Source: Arthrinium phaeospermum (Eukaryota > Ascomycota > Sordariomycetes > Amphisphaeriales > Apiosporaceae). Taken from it: a stretch of DNA of 64,000 bases. Under the pieces are notes generated by a model. That model did not search any database. It saw only the letters and a program-made list of their open reading frames with translations, and was not told where the DNA came from. The DNA lies in the NCBI GenBank assembly GCA_006503535.1, contig QYRS01000003.1, positions 2,418,001-2,482,000 of the forward strand, read 5' to 3'. Shown here piece by piece: positions 48,569 to 61,368 of the stretch; positions within the stretch are counted from its first letter, which is position 1; every line of letters starts with the position of its first letter. Both the position numbers and the translations under genes were made by a program.

Positions 48569-51500
48569 TTGCAGGGCTGTCTCAAGCGAAAGAGCTAAAC
48601 GAAAGGGGGTGGACGGGTTGGCTTTTGATTGATGTTGCCGTGATTTTGTTTTCACCATGAGCATTGTATGCTATATGATACCCTATACTTGTACGCGATG
48701 GGTTTTGACCCCTTATTTTCTTTGGATTCTGTAAGTCAATACAATAGAGAAATGCAACTAAAAGTCCGGTCAACTTGTCGGCCTGCTGCATTTGAAGGAT
48801 CACTTCGGTGTTTGTGTAACAGCTTTCCGTCAGCTTACGATGTGACATGCCTGCATACGCATTCGGCGAAATATGCGTACATGCACCTGCCAAGCCATGC
48901 GTTGAATATTGGATGCCAATAGCACTTTGGCATCGAATCTAGCAGATCGTTTACGGGCGATGCTACGTGACCATTCTCCCCGTGTGGCTTAGAAACCTGC
49001 TTTCCTACGTTCCAGACTCTGGTCGGAACGGGTTGATGGGGGAGGGGGCTGGGCTGACTGAGCGCTGGCAAGGCTTACACTGCACGAGTGCCAACCTTTC
49101 AGCATCATAACTGAGTGCGAACATCACCCCGAAGTCGGCGAACGGCCAGACCCCCGTTCCTTACTTATGTGATACCGTAGTCACTCAAACGATTTGAACA
49201 GACGGCATACGAGGCCAGCTTTTGCAGAGACAGTCACCGGCCACGCCGTCTGCAAGCTGCAATGCAACTGCAGCGGTGTACATACTTCTGTATGGGTGTG
49301 GAAGTTACCGGCCGCCAGTCAGCACCATATCTTTTCCCATCAATAGCTGGACTCTTGCCATCTTTTGCTGGGCAACTTCCGGTTGTTTGCCCTCTAAGTT
49401 AAGTCACGAGTAGCTCAAACCTTATGACCTACGGATAGGATACATACTGCCCATTCAGGCCCAGTTTCCCCCAGCTGCCCAGCTGAAGTAAAATGCGGGG
49501 ATGCCGCTGCCTGGGGAATGGGGAAACAGACAAGCAAGGGGTTAGCTGCTTCCTATTTGTACACGTCGTACTCCGTATAGCTGTCTCAACTCGCGCGACC
49601 ACGCCTGAAGATCATAGGGATAAGATGTCCTGATTGCTGTTGCTCGCAGTACCATTACAGTACATTCACAGGAGCTGGAGAGCAGCTTGGATCACTACTT
49701 CATCTCGTTGACGTGGAAAGGATGCCCATAACAGCTCTAGTAAGTCGATGTGGGCATCATTTTTACATCCTAGTAGTAAGGTGGCAGTTCTGCAGGCTAC
49801 AACAAGCTTCCTCCAAGACCCGCCCCAAGAAGCTAGCAAGGCTTGTTTGGTCCTTATTCGAACTCCCGATCGACTCGGCAAGGTTCGTCTCTTCACCTCG
49901 ACCCGTTACAGTACCACTACATCGGGACCCCAGCTGCCAGATGGAATTGGATCATGCACGATATCCTGATGACTCCAAATTCTAATAAACGACCAATCCA
50001 TCCCTTTCCCCACGGTCGGCCTCTCGAATGGATAGAGGGATGGATGTTGGCGTCGGCCCCCTTCTTTCTCCAGTACGTACGCACCTACATACCACTACAT
50101 ACCCAGTAGGAATTGGCGGCGTTTTGTCCCGCGGAGCCGAAACGTCAACGCGCTTACAGTACGAGATGGTGCCATACCAGTACACCATTTTCCGCACTTC
50201 AGCATTTCATTAACACTCCTTGCCTTCTAGTCAACGTCGTATGACCCCGCAGATATACACAATTCAGATGGCCTGGACTTCCTAGTCCATGGAGGCAGAG
50301 ATTAGCTCTTTTCTGGGCTGAATTCGACAGTCGGAATTCCACAGCCTCAATCAAATTAGTCTCCATGCTCGATATTGTGACGTGTAAGTACCTATCTAAT
50401 ATACGTATACTTGTACTACTACAGTATGAAGAACGAAAAGCAGCACCAGTTAGGGCTTCATACCCAAGAAGTGATTGGCCTGCGGCATAGGCTACCTGGC
50501 GCGCCGCCGCAAAGGTAACTCAGCTCTAGGCAAGCCTTGATACTTACGTGCCATCCGATCCTACCTCTGTCTGTGCAGTGCCGTTTCTATTTCACTCTTA
50601 TCCCTGCAAGGTTGAACATGGATCCTCTGGGCCGCTTCCGTTTGGGCCCAACCGTGTGTACGCGTGTGGCTGAACACACAGTGGTCTCACAAAGAAATGA
50701 GTTGATAGACCACTTTGCACGACGGCTTGTGGTCAGCCAGGCTGAGAAAGAAGCCTTTCTACCACCATGGCGTGAATTGACCTTTGCCGCCTCGGTGAGG
50801 CACAACGATGTGTCTACAATATTGAGTTTGTTCGGTCCGAAGCTGCTGGCCGATCTCTCCCCCAGACCACACCCGGCTATCGACGAGTGTGTTGCCGGTC
50901 AGCTGGTTACTATACTTTTCCTTGAAACCGGGTGTACTATATACAGTCCTCTCCCATATCATATCAGGTTGGGGGCCCTTCACAGCTCCCAAAATTGGTA
51001 GAGATGGAGCTAAGGCACAATGATCAATCAATGACAGGTCAAGAATGCCCTAGGATTGCAACTGGAGATCATTAACAAAAGTACATCCCTAGCTCATGGC
51101 GAGTTGCATAGGACGGTGATACAGCACTACCATGATCCCACTCAACCCTAGCCCAGCATCCTCCCTCCTCTACCGGTACATATATGTTAGGACCCTGATC
51201 AGCAGCAACAAGAACGTATCACCAGGCTCGAGAAGCTGAGGGTAGGTACATCAAATGTATTCTCTGCTTACGGTACCTCGAGTGGTGGCTTTTATTGTTC
51301 AAAATTAGACCAGCTGTCAATGCTTGCTCTCGACTTGTGCCTATATTATTTATTGTTGACTCACAGCTCCTCATGTTCAGATACAAGAGCTGGATATATC
51401 CCCGCATCTTTTAGACGCGTGCACTCTTGAATTGAATCTATCTTTCCATGGTAATTGTGTATCAACCTGCAAGTCTGTCGCGTTGGCTTGGGATTTGGCA

Positions 51501-51656
51501 AAGTCCCATCACTTACAGACTCGCCTACGATCTGCGAGCTCCTTCTATCGGACCTGACGAAGCTGAGCAACTTCACTTGCAACTTTCGCTCTACCCTCCT
51601 TACAATTAAATACCCGCCCTCTGGTACTGGTAGAAGCTTCGCAACCAGGTACAAAG
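48569..51656. other. 3.1 kb gene-poor region before the sugar transporter gene
   Basis: No confident gene. One TACTCCGTA 9-mer lies at 49569-49577. A 154-codon plus-strand frame at 50537-51001 (with an internal ATG at 50619) has a protein-like composition but no domain I know and no supporting splice signals. It could be a small orphan gene or chance. The last few hundred bases are probably the leader and promoter of the transporter. Confidence 0.4.
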
Positions 51657-53979
51657 ATGGCCGACATCGAACCGGCTCCAGCGTAAGTCAACTCGGTCAC
51701 ACAGAAACCTGTTTGTACTCACACGCCTATCAGCTCGTCGCCGGCAGCTGCACCGCACTACGAAGTTGGTGGGGAGACGGAGAAAGGACGTCGAGGCTCG
51801 GTCGCTGTGGCCGACATCAACAAGAATGTCAACGCCAAGTAAGATCCAGTTCCCTTACACGAACCAACCATAAAAGTACCACGACGCTCGTGGCTGATAG
51901 AACGGACCAGGATCTCAAACCCCCTCGCTGGCGTCCCTCGAGGCGAACTTCTGGCCAACGTCACCAAGCTTGCAGAGGAGCAGGGTCTGTCCGAGCATCT
52001 TCACGTCCTCCGCCAAGGAGCCCTCGTTGCCCAAGATCCCAACAACTTCGAGGCCATTGACGGCGAGTACGCCCTGGACGAGACGCAGAAGGACGCTCTG
52101 CACCAAGAAATCCTCCACAAGTGGCGTGTGCCCAAGCTGCTCTACCTCACCATCATCACTTGTTCCATCGGTGCTGCAGTTCAGGGGTGGGATCAAGAAG
52201 GCAGCAATGGCGCGAACCTGAGCTTTCCTGCAGAATTCGGCATCGGCGGGGAGGACGATCGATCTGTTTTCTTGGTCGGGCTGATCAACTCGGCCCCCTA
52301 TATTGGCTCCGCATTTATCGGGTGCTGGATCTCGGATCCATTGAACAACTACTTGGGCCGCAAATGTGAGTTGTCCTCAGATCGCCTAGCTCGGTACAGA
52401 TGGTTCTATTGCTAATGCTCTCCAGGGACCATCTTCCTGTCTGCAGTCATTTGCTTGATCACGCCGATCGGTGGTGCAGTTACTCAGAACTGGGAGCAAC
52501 TCTTGGTCACGAGACTTCTCCTGGGTATTGGCATGGGTTTCAAGGCCTCGACTGTTCCCATCTTCGCCGCCGAGAACAGCCCGGCAGCGATCAGAGGTGC
52601 TCTTGTTATGTGTTGGCAAATGTGGACTGCTTTCGGTATCTTCTTGGGAGTTTGCGCCAATCTTGCGGTCGGCAAAGTCCCCCACATTGCGTGGAGGTGT
52701 AAGTATCACATATCTCGAGAATTCGTATTTGGCTAATATCTCTACCTAGTGCAAATTGGGTCTGCGTTCATCCCGGCGATCCCACTATGTGTCTTGATTC
52801 CCTTTTGCCCCGAGTCGCCGCGTTGGTTCATGAAGAAGAACCGATATAGGGATGCATACAGCTCACTTATCCGGCTGCGGAATAATCCCATCCAGGCCGC
52901 TCGTGATCTCAATTCCATCCACGCACAGCTGATGGTGGAGCGCGAGGCCATCCATGGATCGAGCTATATCACTCGTTTCATTGAACTCTTCACGATCCCC
53001 CGCATACGACGTGCGACCTTGGCCTCATTCGTGGTTATGATCGCCCAGCAGATGTGTGGCATCAACATCATTGCGTTCTACTCATCCACGGTGTTCAAAC
53101 AGGCTGGGACGGATGACTTTACTGCCTTGCTCGCTTCGTTTGGCTTCGGTCTGGTCAACTTCGTCTTTTCCTGGCCCGCCATCTGGACCATTGATACCTT
53201 TGGTCGTCGCTCGCTACTGCTGTTCACCTTTCCGAACATGGCATGGTCCCTGCTCGCCGCCGGTCTCTGCAGTCTCATACCTGGTACTGGAGGCGCGCAT
53301 CTTGGGCTTGTCGCCCTGTTCATTTATATCTTCGCTGCTTTCTACTCTCCTGGCGAAGGTCCGGTGCCTTTCACGTACAGTGCCGAAGTCTTCCCCTTGT
53401 CGCACAGAGAAGTCGGCATGGCATGGGCTGTTGCCACTTGTCTATTTTGGGCAGCTGTCTTGTCCATCACCTTCCCGAAGATCCTTGCCTCGCTAGGTGT
53501 CGTTGTAAGTGTCAAACCCCGTCGTTTCGTTTCAGCAGAACCAGGCGCCGCCCCCCTTGTCTCGTCTTCTCTGAGTGGAACATTGCTAATGGACTGACTG
53601 TATCTTGTTACAGGGTGCCTTCTGTCTGTATGCGGGCTTCAATGTGGTGGCCTTCGTCATGATCTTCCTGTGGCTGCCCGAGACGAAGCAACGGACCCTC
53701 GAGGAACTCGACTATGTGTTTGCCGTGCCGACGAAGACGTTCATTCATTACAACACGACCAAGTGGATTCCCTGGTTCATGAAGCGTTGGGTCTTCTTCC
53801 AAAAGGATGCCAAACTGGAGCCGCTCTACCACTTTGATCGCCCGAGCCAAGGCTCCGACTTGTCGGACACCAAGGCCACTGCCGACCACACCGAGTCTGC
53901 TTCGGCCAACAATAAGAACGTTTCTACTCACCACGAGGGCGATGAGAAGGCTACTACGGCCACGGGGGTTGATATCTAG
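51657..53979 (+). CDS. MFS sugar/polyol transporter
   Basis: Six exons: 51657-51682, 51734-51838, 51911-52365, 52426-52698, 52750-53504 and 53614-53979, giving 659 residues. It has twelve predicted membrane helices with sugar-porter signatures: [15 protein letters not shown] after TM1, NYLGRKW (splice-made) in loop 2-3, [16 protein letters not shown] at the end of TM6, [10 protein letters not shown] in loop 8-9 and [16 protein letters not shown] after TM12. The N-terminal cytosolic extension of about 130 residues and the Ser/Thr-rich C-terminal tail are longer than in hexose transporters. They look more like fungal inositol/polyol-type proton symporters. The substrate is not assignable from sequence. 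Confidence 0.9.
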
Positions 53980-55413
53980 GCCCCCTATTTGTCGCCCTTT
54001 CTCTTCGGTTAGCATACATGTTCTGTGTTGTCGTTGTTTTTGAGGACGGCAAAGAAGAAAGAAAAGACAAGTTTAATGACGATTGGCCCTGGCAGAGTTC
54101 TATCTTGAGCTTGTTATACAATTAATTGCAAGCTGCGGCAAGCCTTTGGCGGCCTGCATATCTCCTAATGTGCGGTGATCTCGAATGGCCTCGAGGAGAT
54201 ACTGTTTCGTTTCATCCTGATACCATCGTTTGCGTTCTGTAATACCCCCATCTCTTGTCTTCGTAGGGGTCTTCTATATAGGCAATCCTATCGTGACTCG
54301 ATGACACAACTTGTAACTCGTGAGTGAAGCTTCTCCCTCGCCAAGAGCGTCAATCTTTGGCACAGATGGCAAGCATCGCATTTCCGGCGTTGGGAGACGG
54401 GGCAAATACAGAAGCGTCCTGCCTGGTGGTGATTCTATACAAGAGGTTCTGGGCAGCCATGCTGTGCGACTTGCCATACGTAGCCGACCCCATGGGAAGA
54501 TGCAAGCTCGAAACCAGTGATGACCAATACCATACTCGAGGGGAGAAGTGATCCATGGGATTCGGCCTTAGAAAGGATTGTCCACTGAGTTGCAGCGGCA
54601 TGACAGTACGCTTCTGAGCACACTGACTATATCAAGACTTTTGCACAGGGAGGGCTATAGGTAAGTAACTGTCATTGTGAATTGTGTGGCCGCTGGAATG
54701 CTCAAACATACCTAAACCTTGTGTGTTGCTAAGGTCTTGTGGGTTAGTACATTGTTTCCGTTTGCACAGTTTGGCTGAACTTGGATTAGGGATAGGGAAA
54801 ACGAGTTGACCGCCAAATTCTGCCTGCCAGAGAAGAAAAAAAAGGATATGCCCATCATCGTCCTATAGATGAGGGTTCTTCATCCAAGAAAGAAATATCA
54901 ACCTTCGCAATGGGAAGAGGGGCTTGTCGGTCAAGTGACACTGGCCCTCCACAAACATCAAGAGTGTTTGGAGATTTCGAGAACTGGTGTTGTATTTGAG
55001 GATGAGGACATGATGGAGTAGCTGTTCGTAATATAACTGCTCATCAACCCAAAAGGCACATATCCAAGCTGGAGCGACATCATATCGAACCCCTGCATGA
55101 CTGGATCTAGTCGAACCATTGTGTTCACGTACGAAATTCTAGGTCATCATAGAAACAGACATCAAGTTGGCTTAAAGTTGTCAATTCATATCCCTGAGCA
55201 AAACCCCTTACTTGCCAACTTCGCCAAACGACCCAAAAGCATTGCCTAAACATGAATACAACCATTGTATATATGGCAGGTCGCCTTTTTGCAATTCTGC
55301 TCTAGTACGCCCAAGTGAGCTAACAGGAGGTGATCGGATGTCAGACATGATCATCATATCTTCATGGGGATGTTTGGAGACACATAGGCAATATGGCCTG
55401 TGACAGACAGCCT
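53980..55413. other. convergent 1.4 kb gap between the transporter and p23 genes
   Basis: 3' flanks of both genes. Short frames of 60-80 codons overlap on both strands near 54270-54620 without features. No RNA gene is recognised. Confidence 0.45.
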
Positions 55414-56334
55414 TTAGGCAGCAGCAGGCGTCTTGCCCTTGTCGGCGGCAGAGGCGTCCTCCTCTCCCTCCAGAGCGGGCATGTCGTCGTCATCCTCTTC
55501 GTCGTCGTCCTCCTCCTCCTCGCCCATGGGGTTGGCACCACCGCCGAGCTTGGAGAAGTCGATGCCTCCGAAGTCGCCACCACCGGCGCCTGTGTACAAG
55601 AGAAGTTGTCAGTATGCGAATTCGCAAAGCGTGTGGAATTCCACGGAATGCCAGGTTCGAGTGCGCAGTAGCGCGGGGTTTCACGTACCACCCATGCCGG
55701 GCATGCCACCCATACCGCCGAAGTTGGAGAAGTCCTCCTCGGGAGCCTCGTTCTGCTCGTCCTCGTCAACCCACTTGTCGAAGTCGGTCTTGAGGAACTG
55801 CAGCTTCTTGGACTCCTTGAGCAGGCGCGGCCAGTACTCCTCCTTGAGCTCCTGCTTGCGCAGCTTAATCTCAATGTTGCGCGAGGTGTGGTTGATTTTG
55901 CTGTTCTCGACGTCGACCTCGCCGTAGAAGGCGAGCTCGAGGTGGTAGGTGGCCTTCTTGGTGTCGGACAGACCCTGGAAGTTCAGGCTGTCGGACTTGA
56001 GGTCCAGCTTGAGGTTCTCCTTCTTCACATCGGGGACGACAATGGTGAGGTAGATGAAGTTCTTCTCGGGATCCGTGTTGGATGAGCGCTGGGCCCAGAG
56101 GACTGTTGGGAGCGGAAATTTAGTCAGCCAAGTAAAATTTTAGTCGATCATGGTATGGCATTGTGACAGTTGAGAGCTGCGAGTCAAGCAAGCTATGTGA
56201 GGCAGGCATGGATAGCTGCACTGAAGAGCAGCACCAGCACCAGCACCAGCACCATCATCGTGGAGAGGGTGGGGGTTTGAGAGTGGCATGGCATGGCACG
56301 ACTTACCTTCGGGAGTCAACATATCTTGAGACAT
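55414..56334 (-). CDS. p23/Wos2-type Hsp90 co-chaperone
   Basis: Three exons: 56334-56307, 56102-55689 and 55589-55414, giving 205 residues. The CS domain begins at the splice (GVLWAQRSSNTDPEKNF) and includes FQGLSDTKKATYHLELAFYGEV and LRKQELKEEYWPRLLKE. The p23 signature continues with KWVDEDEQ. A Gly/Met-rich stretch (GGMGGMPGMGG) and an acidic tail (EEEEDDDEEDDDD) follow, typical of Sba1/p23/Wos2. The protein binds ATP-bound Hsp90 dimers and slows ATP hydrolysis during client maturation. The first intron (204 bases) is the longest in the window and contains a GCACCA repeat. Confidence 0.93.
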
Positions 56335-58106
56335 TGTGACTGGGTGTGTAGGAGGAATAAGATCTGGGGTATCGTGAAGTGGAAGTGGGAAAAGGCGGAG
56401 GAGGGCAGATTGGCGCAGAAGAAAGATGCGACTTTGGAATAGGTATGTATGTTGGGGAATGAAGCTTGACGCAAAAGGTCAAGGTCGGAAACGAGGCCGT
56501 TGTAGAACAAGCGCGGGGCGAATCAGGGCGCAAATTGAGAAGGTCGTCACTGGGGGACGGGGGCTGGCACTGGGCACTGGGCACTGGAACTGGAACTGGC
56601 CTAGCTAAAAATACCTGTACCTCATGCAATCTAATCAACAATCAATTGAAAGGTGTGTATGGAAAGGAAGTTCAATCTATGGACTTTCAGGAGCAAGTAG
56701 TTTGGTAGGTAACCAAAACACGGGCAGCGCGGGGGGAGAAGGTGCTTGAAACAGAAGGTGATCGAATCACTCGCCTTCTCTCTACGTCTCTCTGTCTCTA
56801 TCTCCCGTCTCTTCCAATCAATCAATATTGCGGTCAGTCTCTGCACTGCTGTGTGTCCTGCCAAAGTTTGTGAGGCTCTCGCTTTTGCAGTTAGCTTCTG
56901 GAGGGGGTGCTTGCTGCTTGGCTGCAACTGCGGTTTGCAGGCCTATTGAGGGGTCCAATCGTCTTTTCCCCCCAAATCCGATCCGGGTCGACTTTCGTCA
57001 CATAGAACTTCTCAGAAGGCCCAAGAAGACGCGGCGTGACAGGGCTGAGCGGGCCTCCAGGTGCCAGCGCCAGGGTATGCGGCTTATGTGATGGTCGTTC
57101 TCGCACCTCCTGGTCTTGAACCATGTACCTACCTTACTCCGTACCGAACATGCATATTTCAAACACCCAACCAACAACGAGCAACTGGAACATGATCCTT
57201 CATGTTTGGATCTCAAGCTATGAAGCTAGTATTTGAAGTGCTGAATCCCAAGCATACATATCTGTATATTTGCACGCCCGTTTCTAGAATACACGTCGCA
57301 TCGAGTGTTTGTACGATGGACGTTGCTGAAAGCTTACAGTTATGTTGCAGGTTGGTTGCTTTGGTAATAATACTTCGTCATAGGTACATGTACTTACTTG
57401 GCAACAAGAACACAGTCCGTTCACAAGCCAGCTTCTGTCAAAAAAAAAAGGGCCAGCTCGCCAATAATTGCCAGGCGACAACGACATAGATTGCTAACAG
57501 GCGTATTCTTCCCTAACTTGCTTCACTTATACCTGAATACACTGGCTGTTGTCTTTCAGTTGTCCTGTGTTGGATATATACGCACACAGATTGGAGAGAG
57601 ACGAAGCCCCAGTGGCGGGGTAATGGTTCATGGCGAGGATCCATCATTCGCTCATCGACGAAAGATGTGCCTGGACCTTAAGGTTATCTCTGCTGGTCGA
57701 ACCGACCGCACTGGGCCAGCCCTGGACCAATGGCCGGTTATGAATGGGCCAGCCTTGGCACTTAACCAAGTACAGATAGGCAGCTAGGTTACCTAACATT
57801 TGATTGATTGATCTGGTACCCAACCAACCAAACGTCACACGTCAGTTGTCGCAGTCCCGAATACGCAATTGCCATCCGCATCCCGCATCCCGCATCCCGC
57901 ATACTGCGCCTGATACCCAGCCCGCCCTATACTGATAGCCGTATCGCGACCGTCGCTGCCAGGCACACCTCGTTTGAGAGCGACAGACGAGACAGAGAGC
58001 CGCAGCGTCCCAGTTGAGCTCTCACACTTGTCTCTCTAGCCACCACCCTTCGTAGCCCTCCTATTCTCGGGCTGCGCTGCGCAATTGCCGCAGCTGACTC
58101 TCCATC
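56335..58106. promoter_or_regulatory. divergent region between p23 and VPS24 genes
   Basis: 1.77 kb between start codons facing apart. It contains a GGCACTG/GGAACTG tandem near 56565-56600, a TACTCCGTA 9-mer at 57135-57143 and a GCATCCC heptamer repeat at 57878-57902. No supported gene is present. Confidence 0.45.
57878..57902 (+). repeat. GCATCCC heptamer tandem repeat
   Basis: Three full units plus a partial one, about 205 bases upstream of the VPS24 start codon. It is probably in or near the promoter or leader. Confidence 0.8.
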
Positions 58107-58867
58107 ATGGAGAGTCTCAAGGCTTTGTTCGTGAAGCCGGACCCCAATGCCCAAGTACGCCGCCTCCCCCTCCCTTCCATGGGGCAGCTGTGCCTTCCAA
58201 GCGAATCGCCATCTAACGTCGATCTGGATAGATGCGCAAATGCAACGCCCTCATTCGCTCCAACATCCGCAAACTCGACCGCGACATCAACTCGGTGAAA
58301 GCCGCCGAGATCAAGACCAAAAACTACATAGTAGCCGCCGATCGACGCGGCCAACGGAATCCGAACCAGCAGAAGCAGGCCGCCAAGGAGGCCCGCGACT
58401 TCGCCCGGGAGCTGATCCGGGTGCGCAAGACGTCGGCGCGCCTGACCACGTCCAAGGCCCAGCTCAACAGCGTCCAGATGCAGGTCAACGAGGCCTTCGC
58501 CGTGCGCAAGATTGAGGGCTCCATCAAGGCCAGCGTCGGCATCATGAAGGACGTCAACCGCCTCATCCGCCTGCCCGAGCTGGCCGGCACCATGCAGGAG
58601 CTGAGCGTCGAGCTCATCAAGGCCGGCGTCATCGAGGACATGGTCAGCGACACGCTGCCCGAGGACGGCCTGTTCGAGGACGAGGAGGACGAGGCCGAGA
58701 CCGAGGTCGACAAGGTACTCGGCGAGATCCTGAAGGGGAAGATGGAGAAGACGGGCACGCTGCCCAGCGCCCCGATCGCGCAGGAGCCGGTGGCGGCCGA
58801 GGAGGAAGAGGAGGACCAGGAGGCCATGATGCAGATGAGGAACAGGCTCGAGGCTCTAAGGAGTTAG
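58107..58867 (+). CDS. VPS24: ESCRT-III subunit VPS24/CHMP3
   Basis: Two exons, 58107-58154 and 58232-58867, giving 227 residues. It is a Snf7-family protein: a short amphipathic N-terminus (MESLKALFV), a basic helical hairpin (NALIRSNIRKLDRDI), acidic helices (EVDKVLGEIL) and a C-terminal MIM1-like motif (MQMRNRLEALRS) that would bind the MIT domain of the Vps4 ATPase. Order and length match Vps24, which caps Snf7 filaments on endosomes during multivesicular body formation. Third positions are strongly G/C. Confidence 0.9.
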
Positions 58868-59531
58868 CTGCCCTATCTGCGTTGGATGGATACTTTGCTT
58901 GGGTTGGCGTTGGGCGTTGTCTACTGGTCCTACTATCCTCGTATATTGGCCTATGTAAACGGAGTTATGTGGCCCGGTGTTGGTCAAAACATCGTGTTCC
59001 TATCAAATCGGTATTCTCATACACAAAATTGTGAGGTAAAGAAGCATGCGCACGACCTTATTTTGGCGACTGAACTCGCCTCAACTATCTATAAGAGCCT
59101 GGGACCATTGGGTCAAGAGTGAATAACTTCGCATCCAGTCCTCGATGTGCAGTGGGATAAGTCTTTTGATCTCCTGAAGAAAACTAGGCTGCAGTGGCAG
59201 CCTATTATCTGCCATGAGTGCGTAGAGAACAGGGTTGGAAACTGGATTGAAGAGAATGATGATTGTTCTCTTGAAAGACTCTTACATGGCAGCCAAATAC
59301 CCCTGGAGGTGAACCAATATTGTCAATGATGCCATATTCTCGGAAATGGTATTGTATATGAACAATCTATATACCAATTAATGGCCGGAAGCCGGCAGTG
59401 TATCTGTCTAGAAAGAATGAACGAGTTAACAAAAATACATCCCCAACTTCTCCTCAATTATTAAATATCCCCCAAAATCCCACACCCACTCGCTGCGCCC
59501 CTTTCAAACTGCTAGGCATAGGAGATGCTTT
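58868..59531. other. convergent gap between VPS24 and the GPI-protein gene
   Basis: 664 bases of 3' flanking sequence, AT-rich around 59330-59470. Frames of 60-80 codons have no features. Confidence 0.5.
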
Positions 59532-60143
59532 TTACAAAGCAACGACAGCCCCAGCGACTCCCATGGCAGCGGCCACCACCAAGTTGACAGCCCCCGTCTC
59601 CCGGGGCCACGCCGCGGCGGCCGCGTTGGCCGAACCACCCGTCCCCGTCGCGACCTCCTTGCGGCCGCAGCCGGAGGCCGAGAAGGTGGAGTAGGCAGCG
59701 AGGACCGAGTCGAGGCTGCTGGTGGCGGCGGCGGGCAGCCCGGAGCCGGGGCACTTGGTGGCGAGGGAGACGAACTCGGCGCGGCGCGAGCTGAAGAAGT
59801 CGTAGTAGACGAGGTTGTAGGCGGTCCAGGCCGAGGTGGCCGTCGAGGCCACCGTGACGCCGCAGATGTCGGACAGCGTCGTCGCCGGCATCACGGCCGA
59901 CTGCACGATGGAGCTCAGCAGCATCGGCGGCGTCGGCATCGCGTTCAGCAGCGACTGCTGCAGCGAGGAGCAGTCGCTCGGCTCCGGCGTGGCGCTGAGG
60001 ATGGTGGTGGCGTCGGTGACGGTCGCCTGGCGGGCGGCGACGGCGGCGGCGGGGGTGGCGGTCGCGTCGTCGGCTTGGCAGTCCTGGGCCACGGCGGCGT
60101 GGAGGACGGAGGCGAGCAGAAGGGCTGTCTGGTGGAAATGCAT
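59532..60143 (-). CDS. secreted, probably GPI-anchored protein of unknown function
   Basis: A single 203-residue frame. The signal peptide MHFHQTALLLASVLHAAVA ends before QDC. The mature part is Ala/Thr/Ser-rich with five spaced cysteines (in DCQAD, DCSSL, DICGV, TKCPG and SGCGR). The C-terminus has a small-residue Gly/Ala/Ser stretch and a terminal hydrophobic tail (NLVVAAAMGVAGAVVAL), the pattern of a GPI-anchor signal. It is probably cell-wall or plasma-membrane bound. Fungal pathogens and saprotrophs have many such families. I do not recognise this one, although the spacing resembles infection-structure-specific protein families. The gene is very GC-rich (third positions nearly all G/C). 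Confidence 0.75.
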   Translation of the reverse strand: MHFHQTALLLASVLHAAVAQDCQADDATATPAAAVAARQATVTDATTILSATPEPSDCSSLQQSLLNAMPTPPMLLSSIVQSAVMPATTLSDICGVTVASTATSAWTAYNLVYYDFFSSRRAEFVSLATKCPGSGLPAAATSSLDSVLAAYSTFSASGCGRKEVATGTGGSANAAAAAWPRETGAVNLVVAAAMGVAGAVVAL

Positions 60144-61368
60144 TTTGGCTTGAGGAAAGCGGCGTATATAAGAAAGTTTCAAGATTTTCTTTTCAAGTAC
60201 TCGGAGTCTTGCTTTGAAGATTCGTGGTTTGAGTGATGTCTCTAGAGGGTTGTTGATGTTTAAACCTGTGTAAGATGAGGATGACTTCAACTCGAACCTG
60301 GCGGGTTCATCTCTCCTTTTATCTTCATTTGGCATTCTTATCGGCCGCGCCTCCGGCATTTGCACGATGACGAAGCCAGAGATTTGCTACGGCAAAAGTA
60401 TAGACGTGATAAGAATAGGCCAAGCGCTCGGGACCTGTCATAACATTATGGTTCAGGGCTACTATAGTGGATCCGAGTATAGAATGTTCGTGGGCTAAGC
60501 CCCTATTTACGTGTTACTTGAAGCGTTCAAGGAACAATCCAGTCCCAAGACCTACCAAAGGGAGGTACATGGTTTGATATTATCATAGACATGCCCGAAC
60601 GATATCGCGACTTCCATGTTAGTAGGGGGGCACTTGGACAGGTACCGCTTAGTCACTGCGTGATTAAACTTCATCCTTCGCGATGACAGGATCTGTCGAG
60701 CCACGCAATGGCGAACAGGAGCGTCGTAGTAGCCACGCACCATCAAATATGTCAGATCGCTAGATCTGTTCGAGAATCTTGATCCAAATGGCAGCTGATA
60801 AACTGTATCACCGCAATAACTCGAATCCTGCGGATCAGATGTTTCCTAGAAGATACCGCACCCTTGGCAATGCATTGCGCGGACGCCACCCGCCATGGGC
60901 TTAACTTACTACTTGCCATCGGTCCCCCAAAGTGAAAGTCGAGTGATTGGCAGTATTATGCTTGTGTGCCAGGGATAAGAAGGAACTGCTTCGTATGCGC
61001 TTTGCCGAGCTGTCTTGGCTCACAACGCCCTGTCCCAGCACCGCAGAGTGATGATCCCTGAGCGACGGACAAGATAACCATATGCCCGACCAAAACATGT
61101 GCGGGATGCCCCATTCGCGATGAGGAGGCTGCCCGAGGTTTGGGAGTCGAGTGACGGCAGAGCTGGGTTGATGTTGTAGGCAGCAGGGAATACTATAAAT
61201 GGTTAGGCATGCGACAGCAACTTCGCCCACCGTCAACTTCCTCTGTCGGGATGCAACGCCTTGATCTTTCCATTTACTACCCATTATTACCCAGTCTGAT
61301 GAGCATGTCCCTTTTCAGTTGATCATTCCTTGTGACAAGCACGTTTTATATGTTCACTATTATTATTA
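60144..61368. other. 1.2 kb region between the GPI-protein gene and the Clr5-domain gene
   Basis: Both genes are on the minus strand, so this region is the promoter of the GPI-protein gene and the 3' flank of the Clr5-domain gene. No further gene is recognised. Confidence 0.45.

Noticed and set aside
56221..56260. CAGCACC repeat as a possible short protein or array
   Set aside because: It lies in the first intron of the p23 gene. It is a simple repeat without spacers, so it is not a CRISPR array.
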